From contig CAMVRE010000007.1 of the NCBI GenBank assembly GCA_947169825.1, positions 1-39,901 of the forward strand: a stretch of 39,901 nt of DNA, given 5' to 3'. Shown here piece by piece: positions 29,031-38,900 of this stretch (position 1 is its first letter; every line of letters starts with the position of its first letter). The notes beneath the pieces were generated by a model, which saw only the letters and a program-made list of their open reading frames with translations, did no database searches and was not told the origin of the DNA. The stretch is from an uncultured Verrucomicrobiota bacterium. Lineage in GTDB: Bacteria; Verrucomicrobiota; Kiritimatiellia; RFP12; UBA3636. The position numbers were made by a program, and so were the translations under genes.

Positions 29031-30065
29031 ATGCGCAAGCACCTCCTCCCGCCGGACCGCAACTGGTACCGCGCGAACTTCCACTGCCACTCCCACCTCT
29101 CCGACGGCTACTGGCCGCCTGCGCGCCTCCGCGACGAATACAAGAAGGCCGGCTACCAGATCCTCGCCATCACCGATCACAACGTCCTCGTCGACCACTC
29201 GGACCTCAACGACCCGGACTTCCTCACGCTCACCTCCGTCGAATACGACATCACGGACTGGGACTCGCGCCTGCCCGTCGCCCGGCCGGACGCCAACGTC
29301 TGGAACTACCGCTTCCACGACACGTTCCACCTCAACCTCTTCTCCAAGGTTCCGAATCCCGCCGGCCCTCCCGCGCGCGACACGATCTGGGGCGTCCAGC
29401 ACAACTGCTTCGAGGGCTCCGAGGAGGAGAAGGCGCGGAAGAAGCCCTTTTCCCTGGACGCCGTGAACGAGGTGGTCGCGAAGGCGAACGAGGCCGGCTT
29501 CCTCGTCCAGTACAACCACCCGAACTGGTCGCGCAACGTCCGCTCCGACTGGCTCGGGCTGAAGGGGATCTGGTCGCTCGAGATCCTCAACTACGCCACC
29601 GAGTGCCTCACCGGCGGCGAATACTGCCCCTACGTCTACGACGACCTGCTCAACCACGTCTCGCCCCGCATCTTCTGCACGATGGGCGACGACAACCACA
29701 ACCGCGACGGCACCACGCTTCAGTCCTTCGGCGGCTCGACGATCATCGGCGCCGAGTCGCTCGACTACGCGTCCGTGATCCGCGCGCTGGAGAAGGGCGA
29801 GTTCTACTGCTCCTCCGGCAGGACCGACCCGCCGCGCATCCTCGCGCTCTACGTCGAGAGCGGCGTCGTCCACGTCGACTGCACGCCCGCCTCGTTCGTC
29901 TTCTTCGTGGGCGACGGCCGCCGCTACGCGAACAAGCGCGGCGAGGGCGTGACGCACGCCGAGTTTCCGCTCGGAAGGGACGACGGCTGGTTCCGCGTCG
30001 CCGTCCGCGACGACCGCGGCAACACCGCCCACACGCACGCCTACCTCGTCGACGAGTGCCGCTAG
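29031..30065 (+). CDS. PHP-domain metal-dependent phosphoesterase-like protein
   Basis: NFHCHSHLSDGYWP; ILAITDHNVLVDH; QYNHPNW; ATG at 29031. Confidence 0.8.
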   Translation: MRKHLLPPDRNWYRANFHCHSHLSDGYWPPARLRDEYKKAGYQILAITDHNVLVDHSDLNDPDFLTLTSVEYDITDWDSRLPVARPDANVWNYRFHDTFHLNLFSKVPNPAGPPARDTIWGVQHNCFEGSEEEKARKKPFSLDAVNEVVAKANEAGFLVQYNHPNWSRNVRSDWLGLKGIWSLEILNYATECLTGGEYCPYVYDDLLNHVSPRIFCTMGDDNHNRDGTTLQSFGGSTIIGAESLDYASVIRALEKGEFYCSSGRTDPPRILALYVESGVVHVDCTPASFVFFVGDGRRYANKRGEGVTHAEFPLGRDDGWFRVAVRDDRGNTAHTHAYLVDECR

Positions 30066-30085
30066 CGCCGCCCCCGGCGTTGTGG

Positions 30086-30091
30086 TATGCT
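30086..30091 (+). promoter_or_regulatory. -10 element TATGCT of nadD, 8 nt before GTG
   Basis: ttgtggTATGCTccgtgcccGTG. Confidence 0.5.
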
Positions 30092-30099
30092 CCGTGCCC

Positions 30100-31350
30100 G
30101 TGGAACGCATCGGCATCTTCGGCGGGAGCTTCGACCCCGTGCACGCCGGGCATCTGGCGCTCGCGCGCCGGGCGCTCGAGGCCGTGCCGCTGGACCGCGT
30201 GCTCTTCGCCCCGGCCGCCGACTCGCCCTTCAAGGTCGGGCGGATGAACGCCCCCGCGGAGGACCGCCTCGCGATGCTGGAGCTCGCGATCGCCGGCGAG
30301 CCGCGCTTCGGGATCTGCCGCGCCGACCTCGACCGCGGCGGCGTCTCCTACACCGTGGACCTCGTCGCCGACGTCCGCGCGGCGCACCCGGACTCGGAGC
30401 TCTTCTTCCTCCTCGGCGCGGACTCCCTCGCCGGCCTGCACCGCTGGCGCCGCGCCGCGGAGCTCGTCGCGATGTGCCGCTTCGTCGGCTTCGGCCGCCC
30501 CGGATTCCGCCTCGACCCGGACGCCCTCGGCTTCGACCCCGCCACGAACGCCCGTCTCGCGGCGGACTTCGTCCCCGACTTCGCCGAGCCCGCCTCCTCC
30601 ACCGAGGTCCGCGCCCGCCTCGCCGCCGGCGAGGACGTCTCCTCCCTCCTCCCCTCCCCCGTCGCCGCCTACATCCGCGACCGCGGCCTCTACCGCCCCG
30701 CTCCAGCACCGTCCGCGCCCCGCGCGAACGTCGTATCGATTCTTCTTCCCGTTCTCTGCTTCGAGTTGGCCGCCCTGTCCCTCGCCCTGGGCGTGGCGGG
30801 GTTGTTGCTCAGCCTCCCGTTTCTCGGAATCGCCTTTCTGTGGGCGGCCGGCGGATTCCTTCTGGCGAGCGTTGCGGTCCGCGCCGTCAGAGCCGGAAAG
30901 AACGGCGGAAAACGGACCTTGGCGTTCGCTTGCACGGCCGTTCTCGCCGTCGCTTCATTCTATTCGTTCTTTTCCGCGGTCTCTTCGTTCGCGGCGTGGC
31001 GGGCGCCTTACGACATCAGCGATGCGTTCGGAGACGACGCCTATCCGGGCTTGATCGAAATCGTCGGATTCCGCTACCACCCGCCGACGCCCTGGTCCGA
31101 GTCGTCCTACGAGGCGCGGACGGAATTCCGCGCCGCCAGCCCGCGCTTCTTCTGCGAAGAAACGGATTCGGGAGCGGAACGCGTCGGCGCCGACGTCGCC
31201 CGGCTCGCGATCCGGAAAGCCCGCAAGGCGTTCCGCGCCTTCCGTCCCGATTCCGGGGAAGCGGTGTTCGTCGTCGCACGGAACGGCGCCCCGCGCTGGA
31301 CGATCGTCCTCGGCGAAAACCCCTCCGAATGCGTCGTCCTCGCCGAATGA
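30100..31350 (+). CDS. nadD: Nicotinate-nucleotide adenylyltransferase fused to a C-terminal multi-TM plus soluble domain
   Basis: IGIFGGSFDPVHAGHLALAR; FFLLGADSLAGLHRW; SSTEVRARLAAGEDVSSLLPSPVAAYIRDRGLY, then ~190 aa with TM segments LLPVLCFELAALSLALGVAGLLLSLPFLGIAFLWAAGGFLLASVAV and LAFACTAVLAVASFYSFFSAVSSF. GTG start chosen; ORF track start is 30082. Confidence 0.88.
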   Translation: MERIGIFGGSFDPVHAGHLALARRALEAVPLDRVLFAPAADSPFKVGRMNAPAEDRLAMLELAIAGEPRFGICRADLDRGGVSYTVDLVADVRAAHPDSELFFLLGADSLAGLHRWRRAAELVAMCRFVGFGRPGFRLDPDALGFDPATNARLAADFVPDFAEPASSTEVRARLAAGEDVSSLLPSPVAAYIRDRGLYRPAPAPSAPRANVVSILLPVLCFELAALSLALGVAGLLLSLPFLGIAFLWAAGGFLLASVAVRAVRAGKNGGKRTLAFACTAVLAVASFYSFFSAVSSFAAWRAPYDISDAFGDDAYPGLIEIVGFRYHPPTPWSESSYEARTEFRAASPRFFCEETDSGAERVGADVARLAIRKARKAFRAFRPDSGEAVFVVARNGAPRWTIVLGENPSECVVLAE

Positions 31351-31363
31351 CCCGCTCCTCTCG

Positions 31364-31884
31364 AATTTTCAACTTCCAACTTTGAACTTTAAACTCCAAT
31401 GAGCCGCCCGCGCCCGCCCGGCGCTTGGCCGCGCCATCTTCCATTGTGCATTGTGCATTCTGCATTGTGCATTGCACACGGCGCCCGACTTCGTCGATTG
31501 CGTCGATTCGGTCGATTGGGTCGACCGGCCGCTCGCCGGGGAGGCCCGCCCCCGATTCCGGCCCGTCGACGACAGGACGACGGGACGACGGGCTGACGAG
31601 ACGACAAGATTGCGCCTCCAGGCGCTTCGCGGAAGCGAGGCCCGATTGCTCGTCGTCCCGTCTTCTTGTCATCTCGTCGTCCTCCAAGGCCGCGCCCTCC
31701 CCCATTGTGCATTGTGCATTCTGCATTGTGCATTGAACATAGCCGCGCCCGACTTCGTCGATTGCGTCGATTCGGTCGATTGCGTCGATTCGGTCGATTG
31801 CGTCGCCCGGCCGCACTCCGGGAAAGGCCTCCCCTGCCCCAGCTTCTCGACGAAACCGACGACGCCGACGACATCGACGAACCA
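31364..31884. repeat. Composite intergenic locus of 7-, 8- and 9-bp degenerate arrays
   Basis: CTTNNAA (31364-31400), CATTGTG (31441-31474), TCGATTG/C (31491-31524), GACGACGG (31566-31609), inverted CTCGTCGTCC (31649-31683), CATTGTG (31702-31735), TCGATTG/C (31755-31803), CGACGAxxC (31849-31884). Confidence 0.9.
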
Positions 31885-31945
31885 CGCACGGAAGACCGAA
31901 GACAAGGTGCGCCCGGAATCCGTCCCGCCGCGTTTCGCGCCGAGT

Positions 31946-32941
31946 TCAAGAAATGCCTCGCGAACCTTTTCGCTTCGACCGTTCCTTGAATTCGCACTTG
32001 CAGGTTTTCTTATTCGCCTTGCAATGGTCGCAATTCGACAGCATTCGAAGTTCTCCCGTGTACGAGCTCTTGTTGGAGCGATCGATGACGGCAGACAATG
32101 ACGACCAGTCGTCGTCATCGGAAGAATGTTTGCCACTGATGTTTCTCCGAAATAGCGCCTCGTCAAACCAAGGACCGAGAAGGATGTTGCTTCTGCCGGA
32201 ATTTCCTTTGTTTTCCAGCATCGCTTGAATGACGGACGTGAAGTCGATGTAAATCGAACCATTCATTTTTCCGGTCGGCCGTTTGTCGAACTCAACGACG
32301 ATCCTCGATTCCCGCTCGTAGGCCCAACCCCGGTTCTTCATAAACAACCCCAGTCCGACACCCGGCGCAGTTTTCGCAAAATCGGTCCAGCACTTTTTGT
32401 CGGGGCTCTTATGCATTCTTCCGTCGTGCTCCGCCAGATAGTCGCCGGGCATTCCTTTCCGAACGACGTACAAAACGTCCGCGAACCGAATCCGTGATGG
32501 AACGATGCTATGGAACGTTTTGTCTTTGGCAGAGTTTTTGATGAAACAAACGGAGGCCGGTTGTTTCTCCGCCTCTTCGCACCATCGGCGGATTGCACTC
32601 GACGGAAAGCGAAGGCGAACAGCTTCGCGCCGGGGAACGCCGTATGTCGTCCACATCGACACGTTTTCTTCAGGCCCGTATGAAAGGCTTAACACATAAG
32701 CATAAACGCCTTTTGCCTGCTCTGCCGTGTCGTTCAACGTCTCAAGTGAAGACAGTTTGAACAGATACTTCCTGTCCGTTCCAATCATCGCCGGCCAGAG
32801 AATCTTGGCGAGATAGCGCAGAACCGTCTGGTGGAAGAAGCCACGATTGTGCTTCATGGCTTGGTCGTGAAGCTTGGAAAACACGGAATCGGGCGTTTTC
32901 CCCAACCTTCTCAATGCTCTACCTTTTCGTTTCTTACTCAT
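31946..32941 (-). CDS. Uncharacterised protein, DUF2971-like
   Basis: 331 aa; FKLSSLETLNDTAEQ...VYAYVLSLSYGPEENVSMWTTYG resembles DUF2971; C-terminal CDHCKANKKTCKCEF; lower GC than neighbours. Confidence 0.55.
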   Translation of the reverse strand: MSKKRKGRALRRLGKTPDSVFSKLHDQAMKHNRGFFHQTVLRYLAKILWPAMIGTDRKYLFKLSSLETLNDTAEQAKGVYAYVLSLSYGPEENVSMWTTYGVPRREAVRLRFPSSAIRRWCEEAEKQPASVCFIKNSAKDKTFHSIVPSRIRFADVLYVVRKGMPGDYLAEHDGRMHKSPDKKCWTDFAKTAPGVGLGLFMKNRGWAYERESRIVVEFDKRPTGKMNGSIYIDFTSVIQAMLENKGNSGRSNILLGPWFDEALFRRNISGKHSSDDDDWSSLSAVIDRSNKSSYTGELRMLSNCDHCKANKKTCKCEFKERSKRKGSRGIS

Positions 32942-32959
32942 TCTCTCTTCCTTTCTATT

Positions 32960-35900
32960 TCAGCTCCTGAACGTTACCGTGCATCCATTCGGAATGTTCA
33001 TTCGGGACGTTTTTCCGCGGAAACGCCCAGGAAGCGAAAGCAATGTCAGCCCGGAACAATTTTCAAACACGTATTCCCCGATGCTCGTCACGCTGTCCGG
33101 AATCGTGAGCGACGTCAGCCCGGAACAACCCCAGAACGCAGCGCCCCCGATGCTCGTCACGCCATCCGGAATCGTGATCGACGTCAGCCCGGAACACCAG
33201 GCAAACGCATAGCCACCAATGCTCGTCACGCTGTCCGGAATCGTGATCGATGTAAGTCCGGAACAACCTGAAAACGCATCGCCACCGATGCTCGTCACGC
33301 TGTCCGGAATCGTCGTGTTCATGCACCCGACCACGAGGACATTATTCGCCGAATGGACGATTGCCATGCAATTGTCACGGGAGTCGTAAGCCGGGTTGTT
33401 TGGATCGACCGTGATCGACGTCAGCCCAGAACAACCGTTAAACGCGTGGTTCCCGATGCTCGTCACGCTGTCCGGAATCGTGATAGAGGCCAGCCCGGAA
33501 CAACCGGAAAACGCTCCGTCCGCGATGTTCGTCACGCTGTCCGGAATCGTGATTGAAGTGAGTTCGGAACAACCGGAAAACGCATAGTTCCCGATGCTCG
33601 TCACGCTGTCTGGGATCGTGAGCGACGCCAGCTCGGAACAACCGGAAAACGCAGAGTCCCCGATGCTCGTCACGCCGTCCGGAATCGTGAGCGACGTCAG
33701 CCCGGAGCAACCGTAAAACGTATAGTTCCCGATGCTCGTCACGCCGTCCGGAATCGTGATCGACGTCAGCCCGGAACACCAGGAAAACGCAGAGTCCCCG
33801 ATGCTCGTCACGCCGTCCGGAATCGTGAGCGACGTCAGCCCGGAACAAACGTAAAACGCAGAGTCCCCGATGCTCGTCACACTGTCAGGAATCGTGACCG
33901 ACTTCAGCTCGGAACAATTGGAAAACGCCTCACTCCCGATGCTCGTCACGGGCAGACCGTCGATTTCGGCTGGAATGACAAAGTCTCCGGTTGGTTCCTG
34001 CAGAGTTCCCGTAATCGTGACGGTGCCGCCTGAAACAGTCCAGGAGAGAACTTCTTCGGGCATCCACTGCGCCGTGAGCGTCGCGCCGCCGAGCGGCATC
34101 GTCGCCGGGAACGCCGGCGACCAGCCGGCAAACATAAAACCATCGCGCGTCGGGGGCGACGGTGCGGTCAGCGCCGCACCGTAGGGAGCCGTGATGGACG
34201 CGACGGCGCTGCCGCCGGCGCTGTCGAACGAAATCGTGTAGCTGCGCGGTGTCCACTGCGCCGTGAGCGTCGCGCCGCCGATCGGCATCGTCGCCGGGAA
34301 TGCCGGCGACCAACCGGTGAACGAGTAGCCGTCCCTCGTCGGGGCGTTTGGCGCGGCGAGGGCCGAACCGTAGGGAGCCGTGATAGGCTCGACCGCGCTG
34401 CCGCCGTTTGCGTCGAAACGCAGGGTGAAGACGTCCGGCGTCCAGACCACTTCGTCCACCCAGCCGCAGTCGGAGCCGGAGGAGCCGCTGCCATCCTTGT
34501 CGTAGCGCCAGCGCAGAACGTGGACGCCGGCGCCGGAGACCGGAAAGGATTCCTGCGCCCAGGTGCCGCCCGTCCCGCTGACGCCCGCCTGCTGCGATCC
34601 GTCGACGAAAAAGCGCAGGCAGTCACAGTCGTCTTCGCTCGAGGCCTTCCACCAGAAGCTCACCGCGCCGGGACCGGTCACCGTGGTTTCGATCCACGTG
34701 CTCTGGCCGTCGGCGATCGCGCCGCTACGAGCGGCGAAGACGCCGTCGTGCGTGTCGTCGCTTTGGACGAACCACTCGGCTGAGCCGCCCTTCGTGAAGA
34801 CGAGGTCCGGGTTGAGAGCCCGCGCAAGCGACACCTGCCATGCCGCCACGAGGGTCAAGTCGCACCACGGGACCGCGGTCGTTTCGTCCGCCGGCAGACC
34901 GCCCGTTGCGCGCGTCCGCCACCCGAAGAAGTCGTAGCCGTCCCGCACCGGCACCGGCAGCAGGCCGAGAGCGCCCGGCGCATCGTAGGTCCGCGTGGCG
35001 GGGTCCACGGTGCCGCCGGCCGGGTCGAAGGTCACGACGACCGAACCCGGCCAGGCGCGCTCGTCCACGCCGCTTGCGCTCCCGAGCGCCACGCGCACCT
35101 GGTAGAACCGGTGCGACGGCTCGACCGGGCACGACCATTCGTCCGCCAGGTCCGCCTTGCCCCAGACGGTATAGACGCGCCCTGCGACGTTCGACGGCCA
35201 CCACGTCACGACCGGTTCGCCGCCGTCCATGTCGATGAACACCCGGAAGTCGTCCTCCTTCGTCGGATCCAGCCCCGCCACGTAGCATTCCCAGACCGGG
35301 CGCCCGTTCTCCGCCGTGGCGAGGGCCGCCGCCTCGAACGCGGCGTCCGGCGCACCCTCCGCCGCGAGACCGTGCGAGACGAGCCAGTCGAGCGGCACCG
35401 GCGCGGGCGTCGTCGCCGTCGCGCCGGGAACCGCCGCGGCCCCGGTCCACGACACGCGGTCCAGATACCCGCGGTCCTCCGCCGATCCCATCTCGTTCCA
35501 GAAGACGAATCGGACCTCGTGCGATCCCGCGCCGGCAATCGCGACGGACACCTTGATCCAGGAGCCAGCCTCATCGCTTTCGATCCAGGTTTTCGTTACT
35601 TCGTCGACCACGAGGTCGATGCCGGAGCCGCCCGCTGAGTCGAGCCGCCACGACCAGGAGAGCGTGCCGGGACCGACGAGCGTCGTCGAGAGGATGCTGT
35701 CGTCGGCGGTTCCGGCCGGACCGCTCGCGGCGGCGTCCTCCCCGTCCGCCGTCGTCTTCGTCTGCGGCGTCCAGGCGTTGCTCCCCTCGCTCGTCCAGAC
35801 GAGTCCCGGAGCGTCGAGCGCCGTTGCCAGTCCCGTCGGCTGCGCCGTCAGCACGATGTTGCGCGGGCCGTCGCACGGGACCGCGATCGTCCGCGCCGCC

Positions 35901-38900
35901 GCATCCAGCGCCACGCCGTTCGTGTCGCCGCCGAGCGTCACGGCGCAGTCCCCCTCCCAGAAGACGTCGAACGCCACTTCGAGCGCCGTTCCCGCCGCGC
36001 GCCAGCCCGCCTCGAAGTCCGCTACGACCGGTCCCTTCGCTTCAAGCGAAATCCAGTGGTCCGTCCGCCAGTTCCACGCGAGCGTCGAATCCTCCTGCAT
36101 CGTGAACGAGACCGACGAGCCCGAGCCGCTCGCCGGGACGCTCCCCGTCCCGGTCCATCCCGTGCAGAGGCGTCGCGTGCCGTCCTCCTCCGGCGGTGCC
36201 GCCACGCTCGCGGTCACCATGTCGCCCCACGAGTGCATGTAGGTCCCCGGAGCCGGCGATGCCGTCCCGAACGCGCTTGACACCGCGAGCGAGACCTTGC
36301 GCTCCGTAATCGTCGCACGGATCGTCCGCGGACCGTCGGCCGGGACGGAGAGCATCGATCCGGAGCGTGTCACGCCCTCCGTATCGCCCGAGAGCGCCAG
36401 GTCGTAGAGCGTCCAGTCCGGAGAAAGCGCCACCGAAAGGATCGTTCCCTCCGCCGCCCATTGCGGCCGGATCGCCGTCGTCCCGCCGCTTTCCACCGCG
36501 ACGTCGATCCAATGCTCCGTCCGCCAGTTCCACGTAAGAGACGAATCCCCCTCGACCGTGAACGTCATGTTCGTTCCCGTGCCACTCGCCGGGACGCTCC
36601 CCGTCCCCGTCCAGCCCGTGCAGACGCGGCGCGTCTTTCCGCCCGCCGTCGGAGCCGGCGGCTCGACGCTTGCCGCGACCTTCTCCCCCCAATAGACGAC
36701 GTTCGTTCCAGCCGCCGGAGTCGGCGTGCCGTCCTTGCTCGACACCGTCAGCGCGTGGCGGGACTGCCAGCACACGTCGTCGAGGAACGCCGCGCCGCCC
36801 GCCCCCGAGCCTCGCTCGAATGTCCAGCGCAACGCGTGCTCGCCCGCCCCGAGCTCCAGTGGGCCGACCGCAGCCCAGTCCGTCGAGCGCGTGATCTCGG
36901 CCTTGTTCGTCCCGTCCACGTAGAAGCGGGCGTAGTCGCTGCGGTTCGCGGTAATCTTCCACGAGAACGAAATCCGCCCCGGGCCGACGACCGCCGTTTC
37001 GAGCGCGTTCGTCCCGCCCTGCGCCACTTCGCCGCTTTGCAGACAGAATCCGTCGGCCCGCGAGTTGTCCGCCACCGCGAACCAGGGCGCGTCTGCACCA
37101 TCCGACCACGGGAGCGGCTTGCCTGTTCCGCTCTCTCCCGCCTCGCCGCGCGTCAGCACATGCAGTCCCACCGCGCGCGGCCGGTCCGCCGGAATCGCGA
37201 TCGTCCCGATCGACGGGTCGACCGTAACGCCGTTCGCGTCACCGGACAGGACATACGAGAACGGCCGCGTGGCGGGCGCGAAGGCGAACACGGCCGCTTC
37301 GCCGTCCTTCCGGAACCAACCGCTTCCCGGTCCCGATAGCGCGGCGTCGCCCGACAACTCGCACTCGATCCAGACATTCGTCTCGCCCCACAACCATGTG
37401 ATCGACGAATCTTCGAGCATCAGCACGTCGACCCGGTTGCTCGTTCCGCTCGCCGGGACGCTCCCGGTCCCCGTCCAGCCAGTGCACACATAGCGAACGC
37501 CCGGGTTCCCGGAATCGACCACCGACGCCTCGGCCGAACAGCGGACGACGAAATTCGACGGAACCTTGTGCGTGCCGAGGAACGGATCCGCGCCGCCGTG
37601 TTCCGACACGACGGACAGATACACAGGATCGTACCGAATGATCGTGCAGCCCGACGGGACCGCCGGCGTTCCGGAATACGACCTCGACAGATACAGCGTT
37701 TTCAGTCCGGAACAACCGGAAAACGCAGAGTCCCCGATGCTCGTCACGCTGTCTGGGATCGTGAGCGATGTCAGCTCGGAACAACCGGAAAACGCAAAGC
37801 TCCCGATGCTCGTCACGCTGTCTGGGATCGTGAGCGACGCCAGCTCGGAACAACCGAAAAACGCGGAATCCCCGATGTTCGTCACGCTGTTCGGAATCGT
37901 AATCGACGTCAGTCCGGAACAACCGGAAAACGCGGAATCCCCGATGCTCGTCACGCTGTTTGGAATCGTAAACGATGTCAACCCGGAACAACCGGAGAAC
38001 GCACGGTTTCCGATGTTCGTCTCGCTGTCCGGAATCGTAATCGACGTCAGTCCGGAACAACCGGAAAACGCGGAATCCCCGATGTTCGTCACGCTATCCG
38101 GAATCGTAATCGACGTCAGTCCGGAACAACCGGAAAACGCGGAATCCCCGATGCTCGTCACGCTGTTTGGAATCGTAAGCGACGTCAACCCGGAACACCA
38201 GGCAAAGGCAGAGGCCCCAATGCTCGTCACACTGTCCGGAATCGTAACCGACGAGAAGCCGGAACAACCGGAAAACGCCGAGTTCCCGATGTACGTCAGA
38301 CCGTCCGGAATCATCAGGTCTTTGATTTCGGCCCCGTCCAGGAATAGACGATGTGCATAGCGGCAGGGGTTGGCATAGGGACCGGCAAAGTCAATGTCAC
38401 ACCATGCCGCCAAATCGGAGATGTGGACCGACGTAAGGCCGGAACAACCGGAGAACGCAAAACGCCCGATGCTCGTCACGCTGTCCGGAATCGTGACCGA
38501 CGAGAGCCCGGAACAACCGGAAAACGCCCGGGCCCCGATGCTCGTTACGCCGTCCGGAATCGTGATCGACGAGAGGTCCGAGCAACCGGAAAACGCCCAT
38601 TCCCCGATGCTCGTCACGCCGTCCGGGATCGTTGCAACGCCATGGATGCCGACAATCAGTTTTTTGGCATCTTTCGAGAGCAATAGCCCGTTTCTGGAAG
38701 AGTAGGTCGAATTGCTCTCGTCGACGACAACCGACGTCAACCCGGAACAACCGTAAAACGCCCCGTGCCCGATGCTCGTCACGCTATCCGGAATCGTGAC
38801 CGACGAGAGCCCGGAACAATCTCGAAACGCATCGCTTCCGATGCTCGATACTCCGCCCGGAATCGAAATCGACATGAGATCGGAACAACCGGAAAACGCC

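Noticed and set aside
30100-31350. Frameshift or pseudogene explanation for the long nadD
   Set aside because: Continuous open frame with a sensible TM pattern in the tail; kept as a fusion pending comparison.
33060-33950. CRISPR-like appearance of regularly repeated units
   Set aside because: Contiguous 69-bp coding repeats giving LRR_5 in frame, no unique spacers, no cas genes.
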